Positions 9,602 through 19,025 of a stretch of DNA of 64,000 nucleotides are shown here, piece by piece. Within the stretch, counting starts at the first letter, position 1. Each line of letters begins with the position of its first letter. Below the pieces are notes generated by a model. It worked only from the letters and a program-made list of their open reading frames with translations. It made no database searches and was not told where the DNA came from. The position numbers and the translations under genes are program-made. This stretch comes from Rhizorhabdus dicambivorans (GTDB taxonomy: Bacteria > Pseudomonadota > Alphaproteobacteria > Sphingomonadales > Sphingomonadaceae): the NCBI RefSeq assembly GCF_002355275.1, contig NZ_CP023449.1, forward strand, positions 1,466,001 to 1,530,000. Direction: 5' to 3'.

Positions 9602-9702
9602 CTCGATGCCGATCCGGTCTGACTCGATTGATCGGATCGGTAAATCGATGTCCCGATGCTTTGAAGTAGCCGCTTTCCGGCGCCCTTGGAGGTTCCCATT
9701 CG

Positions 9703-10869
9703 ATGGATTTTGCCCTCAGCGACGAGCAGCGGATGCTCCAGGAACTCGTCGCGCGTTTCGTTGCTGATGAACTTCTTCCTCTGGAAGCCGGACTGTTGAA
9801 GCGGGAGGCAGACGGTGGGGATTTTGCGCTCGATCGACATGAGCAGGAAAGGCTGGACCGGCGGGCCGGCGAGCTTGGCCTCTTTGGCCTCGACGCGCCG
9901 GAAGATGTCGGCGGCGCCAACCTGCCGATGGTCGCCATCGTCGGCGTCGAGGAGGAACTCGGGCGGTCGATCGTTCCCTACAGCCTGCCGCCGGATAGTC
10001 CCAACCTGCGCATGTTGATGGAAACGGTCACGGATCGTCAACGCGAAGCCTATCTCGCGCCTTACGTTGCGGGCACGCTCGTCTCGGCGATTGCGATTTC
10101 AGAGCCCGGGGCGGGCTCGGACCCGATGGCGATGACGACACGCGCCACGCGAGACGGTGATGACTGGATACTCAACGGCCGCAAGATCTGGATAAGCCGC
10201 GCCGACAAGGCTGATTTCACCATCGTCATGGCCGTGACTGGGCGATCGTCTGGTGATCGTCCCGCTATCTCTGCTTTCATCGTGGATCGGGATACGCCGG
10301 GGCTGCTGCTGGAGCGGCGCATCGCCATGATCGGTGGGCAGACGAGCTATGAAATCGCTTTGGACAATTGTCGGATCGGAGGCTGGAAACTGCTTGGATG
10401 CGAAGGTGAAGGCTTCGCGCCGATGCAGACTCGCCTGGGTACGCGAAGGGTGCAGATGGCGGCGTGGGCGGTGGGCATGGCTCAGCGGTCACTTGATATG
10501 ATGATCGCCTTCGCGCCGGAGCGATCCACTTTCGGCGTTCCGCTGTCGGAACGTCAGGCGGTGCAGTTTTGGATCGCCGAGGCTGCTACCAAGATTCATG
10601 CCGCGCGACTGATGGTCTATGACTGTGCATGGAAGATCGATCAGGGCGAAGATGTCCGTTCCGAAATCTCCATGATCAAATGGTTCGCTGTCGAGATGGC
10701 CTATGCAGTCGTCGATAACGCGATGCAGCTATTCGGGGCGATGGGCATGACCAAGGATCTGCCGCTCCATCTGATGCAGTCCAAGCTGCGCACGATGCGA
10801 ATCTATGACGGCCCGACCGAGATCCACAAATGGGTGGTTGCGCGCCGGCTCCTCGGCACCAGGCGATAG
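9703..10869 (+). CDS. acyl-CoA dehydrogenase, FAD-dependent
   Basis: This is a 388-aa flavoprotein that would form an alpha,beta-double bond in an acyl-CoA and pass electrons to ETF. Visible are the N-terminal FALSDEQRML helix, the FAD/substrate-contacting SEPGAGSDP and the W-I-S strand (ILNGRKIWISRADKA). The C-terminal signature is RIYDGPTEIHKW. The usual catalytic Glu position holds Asp369, as in ACAD10/11-type and many FadE proteins. A GGAGG precedes the ATG. It is first in a three-gene operon with a crotonase and a CoA transferase. The EtfBA genes at 51.9-53.6 kb are candidate partners. Confidence 0.92.
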   Translation: MDFALSDEQRMLQELVARFVADELLPLEAGLLKREADGGDFALDRHEQERLDRRAGELGLFGLDAPEDVGGANLPMVAIVGVEEELGRSIVPYSLPPDSPNLRMLMETVTDRQREAYLAPYVAGTLVSAIAISEPGAGSDPMAMTTRATRDGDDWILNGRKIWISRADKADFTIVMAVTGRSSGDRPAISAFIVDRDTPGLLLERRIAMIGGQTSYEIALDNCRIGGWKLLGCEGEGFAPMQTRLGTRRVQMAAWAVGMAQRSLDMMIAFAPERSTFGVPLSERQAVQFWIAEAATKIHAARLMVYDCAWKIDQGEDVRSEISMIKWFAVEMAYAVVDNAMQLFGAMGMTKDLPLHLMQSKLRTMRIYDGPTEIHKWVVARRLLGTRR

Positions 10870-10879
10870 GGGACACGCC

Positions 10880-11662
10880 GTGCAAGAGCTTTGGGGGGAT
10901 GGAGTAAGCCTGCGGTTGCAGGGGCCGGTGGCGGTCATCACGATCGACAACCCGCCCCATAATCATGTTTCGCCGGCGATGATGGCCGCTTTGGCGGATT
11001 GTCTCGCCGCCGCGGACGCGGAAAGTCAGGTGCGTGTCACGCTCCTCACCTCGGCGGGCAAGAGCTTCTGCGCTGGCGCCGATTTTACAGGCGGCGGCCG
11101 TTCCGCCGATGATGATATGACCCAGGCATCGCGCCTATATGGGGAAGCCGCCCGTATCATTCGGCTGCGCAAGCCGATCGTCGCGGCCATTCAGGGGGCC
11201 GCCATCGGAGCAGGCCTGGGCTTGGCCCTGTTATGCGATTTTCGGATCGCTTCGACCGAGGCGCGCTTTGCCGCCAATTTCGTGAAGCTTTCCTTTCATC
11301 CGGGCCTTGGGCTCACCTACAGCCTGCCGCGCGCGGTGGGCGCGCAAAGGGCTTCGCTGATGCTTCTGACCGGCCGCCGGCTGAAGCCGGAAGAGGCGCT
11401 CCACTGGGGTTTGATCGATGGGCTGGCCCAACCGGACGCGCTGTTCGATCATGGGCTGGGCGTTGCCATGGAAATCGCTGGAAATGGGCCCCTTGGCGTG
11501 ACCGCGACCCGCCAGACCATCAGGGCTGATCTGGTTGCCGGTTTTGAAGGGAGCATTGCAACCGAACTCGCCGCGCAGCGGCTGCTGCGCGTGAGCGACG
11601 ACTTTGAAGAAGGTGTCCGTGCGGTGGCCGACCGGCGGCACGGAAACTTCACCGGACGATGA
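10880..11662 (+). CDS. enoyl-CoA hydratase/isomerase (crotonase) family protein
   Basis: This is a 260-aa crotonase-fold protein that starts at a GTG with AGGGGA upstream, 10 bp after the acyl-CoA dehydrogenase. Oxyanion-hole segments are present: SFCAGADF and GAAIGAGLGL. Both acid residues of true enoyl-CoA hydratases are replaced: the first lies in GLGLALLCD and has Gly, and the second falls in ANFVKLS and has Phe. Simple hydration is therefore doubtful, and an isomerase, hydrolase or C-C lyase role is more likely. Context fits a CoA-thioester step after dehydrogenation. Confidence 0.88.
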   Translation: MQELWGDGVSLRLQGPVAVITIDNPPHNHVSPAMMAALADCLAAADAESQVRVTLLTSAGKSFCAGADFTGGGRSADDDMTQASRLYGEAARIIRLRKPIVAAIQGAAIGAGLGLALLCDFRIASTEARFAANFVKLSFHPGLGLTYSLPRAVGAQRASLMLLTGRRLKPEEALHWGLIDGLAQPDALFDHGLGVAMEIAGNGPLGVTATRQTIRADLVAGFEGSIATELAAQRLLRVSDDFEEGVRAVADRRHGNFTGR

Positions 11663-11687
11663 CAGATATTGTAGCGGAGCCCCGACG

Positions 11688-12905
11688 ATGACCAGCCTGA
11701 ACGATAAGCCGAGCGGACCGCTGTCGGGCATTCGCATCCTCGACCTGACCAGCGTGGTCAATGGCGCTTACGGCACTCAGATACTCGCCGATCAGGGCGC
11801 CGACGTGATCAAGCTCGAATATCCCGGAGACGGCAGCGAGCGTGGCGGTGATATCATGCGCTGGGCCGGTGCGCCTCCGGAAGGGGCTAAACCTGGCATG
11901 GGGCCGATTTTCTTGATGATCAACCGGAACAAGCGATCGCTTCTGCTTGACCTCCGGCAGGATTCGGCCCGCGACACGCTTAGAGGCCTGGTAGCCTGGT
12001 GCGATGTGCTGGCCACCTCCGTCCGTTATGACGGAATGGTCCGGCTCGGCCTAAGCTATGAGGACGCGGCGGCGATCCGACCGGATATCGTCTATGCCCA
12101 CGCCGCCGGGTTCGGGTCGGACGGTCCGCGTGCCGGCGAGCCGGCCTATGACGATCTCATCCAGTCCGCTTCGGGGTTCACCGATATCCTTTCACGGGTG
12201 GATGGCGATCCCACGCCTCGCATGATGCCGACCCTTATTGCCGACAAGGTGTCGGGCCTGTTCTTCGCGCAGGCCGTGAGCGCCGCACTTCTTCATCGGG
12301 AACGTACAGGGGAGGGGCAGTTCATCGAGGTTCCGATGATGGAGGCGGTGACCAGCTTCCTGCTTGTGGAGCATCTTTACAATCAGACCTTTATCCCTCC
12401 CACCGGCGACTGGGCCTATGACAGGATCGTCAACCCCAATCGCAAACCATTCCGCACGAAGGACGGCTATATCAGCTTGCTGCCCTATACCGATCGGCAT
12501 TGGGAAGCCTTCTTCGCGGCGGCGGGCTTCGATGAAGGAACCCGATCAGACCCGCGCTTCATCGGACATCCGAACCGCGTGAAAAACGCTCGTGAGCTTT
12601 ACGGGCTGGTCGAACGGGCGGCAGCTCAGAAAACGTCGCGGGAGTGGCTCGACATCCTTCAGCCGCTCTCCATTCCGGCCACGCTGGTGAACCGCCTCGA
12701 CGATCTGCCGTCAGATCCTCAGCTCGCAGCGGTCGACTTCTTCCAATCCTTCGATCATCCGGAGATCGGGCTCTATCGGCAGGTCAAGCCGCCCGTCCGG
12801 TTTTCCAGGACGCCGGCGAGCATTTACCGCCATCCGCCGATGCTGGGCGAGCACACGCAAGAGATTCTGGCGGAGCTTGAAGATGGCGGTAGGGTTGACA
12901 GCTAA
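11688..12905 (+). CDS. CaiB/BaiF-type family III CoA transferase
   Basis: This 405-aa protein would move CoA between an acyl-CoA and a free acid. The N-terminal LSGIRILDLT is typical of the family. The catalytic Asp is Asp155 in EPAYDDLIQ. The GEGQFIEVPMMEA segment is conserved. The ATG at 11688 has CGGAG upstream, and the frame open before it overlaps the crotonase and was rejected. It ends the acyl-CoA dehydrogenase operon, which fits activating the substrate or recycling CoA at its end. It is convergent with the GMC oxidoreductase gene. Confidence 0.92.
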   Translation: MTSLNDKPSGPLSGIRILDLTSVVNGAYGTQILADQGADVIKLEYPGDGSERGGDIMRWAGAPPEGAKPGMGPIFLMINRNKRSLLLDLRQDSARDTLRGLVAWCDVLATSVRYDGMVRLGLSYEDAAAIRPDIVYAHAAGFGSDGPRAGEPAYDDLIQSASGFTDILSRVDGDPTPRMMPTLIADKVSGLFFAQAVSAALLHRERTGEGQFIEVPMMEAVTSFLLVEHLYNQTFIPPTGDWAYDRIVNPNRKPFRTKDGYISLLPYTDRHWEAFFAAAGFDEGTRSDPRFIGHPNRVKNARELYGLVERAAAQKTSREWLDILQPLSIPATLVNRLDDLPSDPQLAAVDFFQSFDHPEIGLYRQVKPPVRFSRTPASIYRHPPMLGEHTQEILAELEDGGRVDS

Positions 12906-12950
12906 TAGTCTCGGCCGCGACGGCGCATGCGCGCCCGGTCCCACCACTGC

Positions 12951-14537
12951 CTAGGCCAGAAGCAGATCGGAAGCTTTTTCCGCCATCATGATGACGCATG
13001 CATTGATGTGCGCACCCACGATGCTGGGCATCGCGGATGCATCCACGACCCGAAGATTGTCAACGCCATGAACCCGTAGCTCAGGGTCCAGAACACGGCC
13101 CATGCCCGCTGTTCCGCACGCATGGTTGATGGTTCCTGTCGTCTGGCGGATCCACGACGCGATCTGCGTTTCGCTAGAGCGTTCGGCGGGGTCGATGGGC
13201 GCGCCGCGAAAGGGCGCGAATGGCGCCGTTTCCACCACGTCCAGCGCGATGCGGCTGGCTTTGACGAGGCTATCCAAATCCTCCGGATTCGATAGGAAAT
13301 TGAGCTGGATGGCCGGCGCGACACGGGGGTCGCGTGATCGGAGTCGCACCCATCCGCGGCTTTTCGGTCGCAGTAGCACGGGGCGGACGGAGAAGCTATC
13401 TTCGAACGCGCTGCGCACGCCAGGAAACCAGATATGAGGCTGGAGGCTTGATCCGCGAAAAATGATCTCAGTGTCCGGGCAAGACAAGCCCTTGTCCGTT
13501 TTGATGAAGGCGCAGGCGCCCGGCAGCATGGTGGCGGGGCCAGTGCCGCGAAGATAGGCCTGGATCATGGCTCTGCCGATCCGGTCGGCGCGCATCAACC
13601 CGTGGAACGGTCCGGGTTGTCGGCGGCGCCACGAAAAGAAGGCGCCAGGATGATCCTGTAAGTCCTGGCCGACGGGCAGATTCGTTCGGACGGCGATGTC
13701 GAAGGCGCGAAGATGGTCCGCTGGCCCGATGCCGGAACGCATCAGCAGAAGGGGGGTATTGATGGCACCGGCACTCAGAATCACTTCGCGTCGAGCAAAT
13801 GCCTTCCTCAGCTTGTCGCGACGGCGATAGGAAATACCCGTCGCGCGATTCCCTTCGAACAGTATTTCTGTCACGAGTGACCGGGGAAGAACCGTAAGCC
13901 TTGGTCTTCCCGCTGCCGGTTTCAGATAGGCGCGTGCCGTGGAGTGGCGATAGCCATTGCGCAAGGTGAATTGCATCCAGCCGAAGCCTTCGGCGTCCGC
14001 GCCATTAATGTCATGGCTTTCAGGAAATCCGGCAGCTTTGCCTGCTTCGAGCCAGGCGGCCAGCAACGGATCCCGACTAGCGCCTGAGCATGTATGCAGC
14101 GGTCCGGAGCCTCCCCGCCAGAAATCCTCCCCGCCTTCCCATGTCTCGGCTCGCTTGAAATAAGGCAGGACGTCCTCAAACGACCATCCGGGAGCGCCTT
14201 CGCCAGCCCAACGATCATAGTCATTCGGATGGCCGCGCGTATAAGCCATGAAATTGACCGAACTCGATCCACCTAGCGTCTTCCCCCTGATGAGCGGGAC
14301 GCGCTGGCCTGTGAGACTGGTTTCGGGAAGGCTATCATAGCCCCAGTCGTGGAGTCGCCAATCCTGGAGCTTGCCCAGGCCGAGAGGCACATGGATCAGC
14401 GGATCGAGGTCCCGCCCCCCCGCCTCCAGCAGCAGCACCGAATAGGTGCCATCGGCCGTCAGGCGATTGGCGAGCACACATCCTGCGCTTCCCCCACCGA
14501 CAATGATGAAATCGAAGGTCTCTCCAGTTTTCGTCAT
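12951..14537 (-). CDS. GMC-family FAD oxidoreductase (choline/alcohol dehydrogenase-like)
   Basis: This 528-aa flavoprotein would oxidise an alcohol to an aldehyde or ketone. The FAD-binding motif FIIVGGGSAGCVLANRL lies near residues 9-25. GGSSSVNFMAYTRG is GMC signature 1, and GAINTPLLLMRSGIGP is signature 2. The C-terminal domain carries the catalytic His in INHACGTAGMG. Its length is normal for the soluble choline-dehydrogenase-like group. It is divergent from the hydratase gene at 14677 across 139 bp that contain a copy of the ATGTGG palindrome, so the two may share a regulator. Confidence 0.92.
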   Translation of the reverse strand: MTKTGETFDFIIVGGGSAGCVLANRLTADGTYSVLLLEAGGRDLDPLIHVPLGLGKLQDWRLHDWGYDSLPETSLTGQRVPLIRGKTLGGSSSVNFMAYTRGHPNDYDRWAGEGAPGWSFEDVLPYFKRAETWEGGEDFWRGGSGPLHTCSGASRDPLLAAWLEAGKAAGFPESHDINGADAEGFGWMQFTLRNGYRHSTARAYLKPAAGRPRLTVLPRSLVTEILFEGNRATGISYRRRDKLRKAFARREVILSAGAINTPLLLMRSGIGPADHLRAFDIAVRTNLPVGQDLQDHPGAFFSWRRRQPGPFHGLMRADRIGRAMIQAYLRGTGPATMLPGACAFIKTDKGLSCPDTEIIFRGSSLQPHIWFPGVRSAFEDSFSVRPVLLRPKSRGWVRLRSRDPRVAPAIQLNFLSNPEDLDSLVKASRIALDVVETAPFAPFRGAPIDPAERSSETQIASWIRQTTGTINHACGTAGMGRVLDPELRVHGVDNLRVVDASAMPSIVGAHINACVIMMAEKASDLLLA

Positions 14538-14585
14538 TGAGGTCGACTATCCGAGGAACCCGCGTTCAAGAACCCAGGGCGTTGA

Positions 14586-14603
14586 AAAACACAGATGTGG
14601 CTT
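14586..14603. promoter_or_regulatory. imperfect relative of the 6075 palindrome
   Basis: AAAACACAGATGTGGCTT matches the perfect palindrome at 6075-6092 in 15 of 18 positions. It lies in another divergent promoter, between the GMC oxidoreductase and the hydratase-like gene. The shared sequence and location suggest a common regulator. This was found by eye. Confidence 0.35.
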
Positions 14604-14676
14604 TGCTGTCCAGGCCGGCTGTGAGAACCCCGTCGGGCTTGCGCGAACAGGACATTGCGCGCACCAAATTCGCATT

Positions 14677-15456
14677 ATGACAGCCCAGTTGGAAACATTT
14701 TCGGAGGCCCGCCTCGAGGCAATCGAGGCGCAGATCGATGGCGTTTCGGCCGTCAGCGAGATCTGGCAGGGGCTCTCATCCTTGGATGATCGGCAGGCCT
14801 ACGCTCTGCAGGTTCAACTCGCGGCTCACCGGGGGCGGCGTGGCGACCCGGTGATCGGTTACAAGGCGGCCTACACGGCGCCTGATGCCCCTGGGGGACC
14901 CCGGGTAGGAACGCTGCGCCAGGATCACATGCTTGCTTCAGGTGATGTGGTCCCCTTGTCCGGTGCGACGCTGCTCGAAGCGGAGATCGCGGTTCGCCTC
15001 GGACGGGATTGCCCGGGCGGAGTCGATCGCGACGCCGTTCGGGATATGATCGAAGCGCTGATGCCTTCTTTCGAGATCGTACCGATGCTGGAGCGGCGCA
15101 GCGGCTGGAGCCGGGCACAGTGGATCGTGGCAAACAAGATCGGCGGCCATGTAGTGCTGGGTGCGCCGGTCTGCGACCCGGCCATGATCGATCTTGTTTT
15201 GGAACAGGTGACGCTTGTGGTCGATGACGGCGCTGAGATTTCCGGATCGGGCGCGCTGGTGATGGGCGATCCCATGGATTCGGTGCGGTTCGTCGCCGAC
15301 ACCTTGGCGCGGGCCGGAGGGATGCTGGAGGCCGGTAGTGTCGTGATCACCGGCGCCATGACCAGACCGGTCATGCTTGACGGATCGGAGGCGCGCGCGC
15401 GCGCTGATTTCTCGAGCCTGGGGCGCATCGCGGTGGATTTCCATCGCATCCCATGA
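14677..15456 (+). CDS. 2-keto-4-pentenoate hydratase / oxalocrotonate decarboxylase family protein
   Basis: This 259-aa protein belongs to the MhpD/DmpE/DmpH family, which adds water to 2-hydroxypentadienoate or decarboxylates oxalocrotonate after meta ring cleavage. Visible family segments are GYKAAYT, GTLRQDHML, LLEAEIAVRLGRD (metal-binding Glu residues) and SGALVMGDPMDSVRF. The ATG at 14677 lacks a clear ribosome binding site, and longer upstream frames look non-coding. It leads a plus-strand run with a ThDP enzyme and a LigI-like hydrolase. Which of the two family reactions it performs cannot be told from sequence. Confidence 0.85.
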   Translation: MTAQLETFSEARLEAIEAQIDGVSAVSEIWQGLSSLDDRQAYALQVQLAAHRGRRGDPVIGYKAAYTAPDAPGGPRVGTLRQDHMLASGDVVPLSGATLLEAEIAVRLGRDCPGGVDRDAVRDMIEALMPSFEIVPMLERRSGWSRAQWIVANKIGGHVVLGAPVCDPAMIDLVLEQVTLVVDDGAEISGSGALVMGDPMDSVRFVADTLARAGGMLEAGSVVITGAMTRPVMLDGSEARARADFSSLGRIAVDFHRIP

Positions 15457-15530
15457 CGGCTGGCACGTGCGTCGCTTTCTCCTGGCGAGCAAGGACGAAG
15501 CGCGCATTCAGAAAAAGAAGAGGATCTTGA

Positions 15531-17243
15531 ATGTCCGAGTTATTGTCAGGCGCGAGAGACAGTCAGGCCCTGCCCACCGGGGGGCACTTCCTGGTCGAAA
15601 TGCTTCGCCGGCAGGGCGTGACCCGCATTTTCACCGTACCCGGCGAAAGCTTCCTGCCAGTGCTGGATGCGCTGGTCGACGTGCCCGAGATCGAGATCAT
15701 CACCTGCCGTAACGAAGGTGGTGCCGCGATGATGGCCGAAGCCCACGGCAAATTGACCGGAGAGCCGGGAATCTGCTTCGTCACCCGAGGCCCAGGTGCA
15801 ACCAATGCCAGCTGCGGCGTTCATGTCGCGGCGCAGGATTCGACACCCATGATCCTGTTCATCGGGCAGGTCGATCGCCAGGCGATGGGCCGCGAAGCCT
15901 TTCAGGAAATCGAATTCCGGGAGATGTTCCGTCCGCTCGCCAAATGGGTCGCCCAGATCGACGAAGGCGATCGACTGGCGGAACTCTTGGGCAGGGCATT
16001 CGCCACCGCGACCTCCGGTCGGCGCGGCCCGGTCGTCCTGGCGCTGCCCGAAGATATGCTGGCGGAGCCGGTGAAGCGGCAGCCTGCTCTGCGCTATCAA
16101 CCCAGCGAACCTGGCGTTGATGCTGCTGATGCTGACCGGCTGCTGCAGTTGCTTGCGAAAGCGCGCAGGCCGCTGCTGCTGCTGGGCGGCGGCGGATGGG
16201 ATGTCGGGGCGTGCGACGATGTCAGGTCGTTCGCCGAACGTTGGAAAATCCCGGTGGCGGTTTCCTTCCGGTGCCAGGGCCTGATGGACAATGCCCATCC
16301 CTGCTATGTCGGCGACCTCGGTATCGGACCCGGCCCTGCGCTGGTGGAAGAGGTCGAGGCCAGCGATCTCCTTATCATATTGGGAGCCCGGCTGGGTGAG
16401 GTGACCACGGCCGGCTACAAACTGATCGATATTCCCGAGCCGCGCCAGCCGATCGTCCATATCCATCCATCGGCCGAAGAACTGGGCCGGGTCTACCGTC
16501 CGGCGCTCGCGATACAGGCGGGAGTCCGGTCGATGGCCCGCTCCCTGGCGGCGATGGAACCTGAAGGGATAAGGTCGAGCATCCCATGCGAAGCGCTTCG
16601 GGCGGCATATCTGGCATGGACTGAAGTGCCAGCGATCCCTGGGCACGTTCAAATGGGCGACATCATGAGGTGGCTGCGGGACCGGCTGCCTGCCGACAGC
16701 ATAATTACCAATGGCGCCGGGAACTATGCGTCCTGGCCCAATCGATATTATCGGTACCGGGGACTAGGAACAATGCTCGCGCCTACGTGCGGGTCCATGG
16801 GATATGGATTACCCGCGGCAATCGCTGCCAAGCTTCACCATCCCGAGCGTGCGGTGATCGCCTTTGCTGGCGATGGCTGCCTGATGATGTCGATGCAGGA
16901 GATAGCGACTGCCGTAAAATATCGCGCGGCAGTGATCATCCTTATTGTCAACAATGGCATGCTGGGCACAATTCGCCTGCATCAAGAGCGCGATTTCCCG
17001 GGCCGTGTGATCGCAACCGATCTTGCCGGCCCTGATTTCGCCGCGATCGCGCGAGGGTTCGGCGCGCATGGCGAAACTGTGCGCTCAACCGAGGAATTCG
17101 CCCCCGCCTTCGGCCGCGCGATCGCCTGTGGCGGGCCGGCGCTGATCGACATCATCGTTGACCCCGATGCGCTGACCCCCACGATGACGCTTACGGCATG
17201 GCGAGCGGTAGCCGAAGAGCGGCTGGCTTCCATCGGGATGTAG
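15531..17243 (+). CDS. thiamine diphosphate-dependent enzyme (acetolactate synthase/benzoylformate decarboxylase type)
   Basis: This 570-aa protein has the three-domain ThDP fold. The N-terminal PYR domain carries the activating Glu in CRNEGGAAMMAEAHGKLTG. The middle domain starts near KARRPLLLLGGGGWD. The C-terminal PP domain has the GDGCLMMSMQEIATA...NNG ThDP-Mg motif. It could be a carboligase, a 2-keto-acid decarboxylase or an acyl-CoA lyase; no acetolactate synthase small subunit is nearby, so a catabolic decarboxylase or lyase role is favoured. The ATG follows AAGAAGAGGA. The 3'-flanking gene is 10 bp away. Confidence 0.9.
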   Translation: MSELLSGARDSQALPTGGHFLVEMLRRQGVTRIFTVPGESFLPVLDALVDVPEIEIITCRNEGGAAMMAEAHGKLTGEPGICFVTRGPGATNASCGVHVAAQDSTPMILFIGQVDRQAMGREAFQEIEFREMFRPLAKWVAQIDEGDRLAELLGRAFATATSGRRGPVVLALPEDMLAEPVKRQPALRYQPSEPGVDAADADRLLQLLAKARRPLLLLGGGGWDVGACDDVRSFAERWKIPVAVSFRCQGLMDNAHPCYVGDLGIGPGPALVEEVEASDLLIILGARLGEVTTAGYKLIDIPEPRQPIVHIHPSAEELGRVYRPALAIQAGVRSMARSLAAMEPEGIRSSIPCEALRAAYLAWTEVPAIPGHVQMGDIMRWLRDRLPADSIITNGAGNYASWPNRYYRYRGLGTMLAPTCGSMGYGLPAAIAAKLHHPERAVIAFAGDGCLMMSMQEIATAVKYRAAVIILIVNNGMLGTIRLHQERDFPGRVIATDLAGPDFAAIARGFGAHGETVRSTEEFAPAFGRAIACGGPALIDIIVDPDALTPTMTLTAWRAVAEERLASIGM

Positions 17244-17253
17244 AGCAGCAGCG

Positions 17254-18147
17254 ATGTTGGGCAATGAAGTGAAAACGGAGCCGCCCCTTTGTGCAGCATG
17301 GCGACCGACAGGACGACCGAAACGCGTGATTCCTCCGGCGGGCGCGTGGGACATGCACGCCCATCTGGTCGGCCCGGCAACAACTCAGTCTGCCACTCGC
17401 CTGTTCACGGCGCCGGAAGCGACCGTTCATGACTACATAGGATTGCTCGATCAGCTTGGCATCCAACATGGCATGATCGTCCAGCCTACAGTACATGGCC
17501 ATGACCATCATATCCTGCTGAACGGATTGCGGGCCTATCCAAGCCGACTGTCGGGGGTTGCCGTAGTCAACGCCGAAATGGCGCCAGCCGAACTTGACCT
17601 TCTGCGCGATGCCGGCGTCATCGGGGCCAGGCTATTCGATATATATGGTGACGGCGCCGCGATGGCGGACCTGGAGTCGATCGCGACGCTCTGTGCCGAG
17701 CGAGGCTGGTTCCTGCAGCTTGCCGGGCCCGGACGGCTCTACCCTCTACTGGAAGCGCGCCTCGCCTCGCTCCGCCTGCCTGTCGTGATCGATCATCTCG
17801 GTTGGATGGATCTGACGGATGGGGCGACAGGTGGCATCCTTGATTGCCTGCTGCGGCTGGTCCGATACGACCATGTCTACCTTAAGCTTTCGGCGCTCAA
17901 TCGGCTATCGAAGCAGGGGCCGCCCTTCGCGGATGTCGTGCCGCTCGCTCGCTCACTAATCGATGTCGCGCCCGAGCAAATTCTCTGGGGCAGCGACTGG
18001 CCCCATATCGGGCTCCCCGATGCCACGCCTGGCACGGAAGCGGTTCTTGATTTCCTGGCCGATTGCACGTGCAACGCCCGGCAGGAGCTTATCCTAGTAC
18101 ATAACCCCCGGAAGCTGTTCCGAGCCACAAAGGACGCGCGACCATGA
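17254..18147 (+). CDS. amidohydrolase-family hydrolase, LigI-like
   Basis: This is a 297-aa TIM-barrel hydrolase of the amidohydrolase_2 group, which includes 2-pyrone-4,6-dicarboxylate lactonase LigI. Visible motifs are WDMHAHLVGP (first His pair), VIDHLGWMD (barrel His) and WGSDWPH (Asp). A lactone or a beta-keto/dicarboxylate C-C or C-O bond is the likely target. It lies 10 bp after the ThDP enzyme and overlaps the next gene by ATGA, so the three genes are translated together. Substrate specificity is not predictable from the motifs. Confidence 0.87.
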   Translation: MLGNEVKTEPPLCAAWRPTGRPKRVIPPAGAWDMHAHLVGPATTQSATRLFTAPEATVHDYIGLLDQLGIQHGMIVQPTVHGHDHHILLNGLRAYPSRLSGVAVVNAEMAPAELDLLRDAGVIGARLFDIYGDGAAMADLESIATLCAERGWFLQLAGPGRLYPLLEARLASLRLPVVIDHLGWMDLTDGATGGILDCLLRLVRYDHVYLKLSALNRLSKQGPPFADVVPLARSLIDVAPEQILWGSDWPHIGLPDATPGTEAVLDFLADCTCNARQELILVHNPRKLFRATKDARP

Positions 18148-19025
18148 ATTCGATGGGCCGGCCCCAAACCGATCACCGGATGGCCATGCCGGATGGCGCT
18201 ATCCTACATGTCGCAATCGATGATTTTACCGATCCCTGGGTGCAGGCGGGAAGCATAGTCTTCCTCCATGGGCTTGCGGAATCCGGCCTTCTCTGGCGCG
18301 CTTGGAGCCCTGCATTTTCCCGCCGGTGGCGCGTCATTCGCCCCGATCATCGCGGATTTGGCCTTTCATCGCCAGTATCCGCCGATTTTACTTGGAGTCT
18401 CACGAAGCTCGAGGACGATTTAGAGACGTTGCTCGATCAGCTCGAACTCGACAGCGTTCACCTCGTAGGCGCGAAGATCGGGGGAACCTTGGCGCTGGAT
18501 TTCGCGGCTCGGCGGCCGGAACGCTTGCTCAGCGTCACCGCGATCGGCGCTCCTCTTTCCATGGTCGAAAGAAGCGACCAGCTATCCGCCGCGGTTGCCC
18601 AAATCGGTAGCGACGGTGTTGAAAGCTGGGTGCGCGAAACGACTGCCGGCAGGATGGGAGCCTCGATGGGTGAGATCGAGGTTCAATGGTGGATCGATCT
18701 GATGAGTCGCACACCTGCGAATACGTTGCTGGGATTTATGCCGATGGTAGCGACCATAGATGTGCGTCCATTACTCGACCAGATTTCGATCCCCACTCTT
18801 CTTCTGACGTCGTCCCACGGCTTGTTCTCGCCCGATGAACTCATCGGCTGGCAGCGAGCGGTGCCGGACAAGCGCAAGATTTGCGTCATCGACACCGATT
18901 CCTATCATCTCGCGGCATCGCATCCCGACAGTTGCACAGAGATTGTCGTGCGTTTCCTAGAGGATGTGGAAAGCGGCCGATCATCGCCGTGGCGAACCGA
19001 ACCACTGAGAGGAGATCAGGTATGA
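18144..19025 (+). CDS. alpha/beta-hydrolase-fold protein with Lys at the nucleophile position
   Basis: This 293-aa protein has the alpha/beta hydrolase layout: oxyanion segment FLHGLAESG, then RPDHRGFGLSS, then the nucleophile elbow. The elbow reads GAKIG (residues 109-113) where active hydrolases have GxSxG, so the nucleophile Ser/Cys/Asp is replaced by Lys111. The late His candidate is in SYHLAASHP. It is coupled by 4-bp overlaps to the genes on both sides. It may be a non-hydrolytic member, such as a C-C lyase, dehydratase or binding protein, or use another residue. A meta-cleavage hydrolase role is suggested only by context. Confidence 0.85.
   Translation: MNSMGRPQTDHRMAMPDGAILHVAIDDFTDPWVQAGSIVFLHGLAESGLLWRAWSPAFSRRWRVIRPDHRGFGLSSPVSADFTWSLTKLEDDLETLLDQLELDSVHLVGAKIGGTLALDFAARRPERLLSVTAIGAPLSMVERSDQLSAAVAQIGSDGVESWVRETTAGRMGASMGEIEVQWWIDLMSRTPANTLLGFMPMVATIDVRPLLDQISIPTLLLTSSHGLFSPDELIGWQRAVPDKRKICVIDTDSYHLAASHPDSCTEIVVRFLEDVESGRSSPWRTEPLRGDQV

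Noticed and set aside
12906-12950. Hairpin between the CoA transferase and GMC genes as a terminator
   Set aside because: The GGCGCATGCGCGCC segment is only partly self-complementary and has no T-run.
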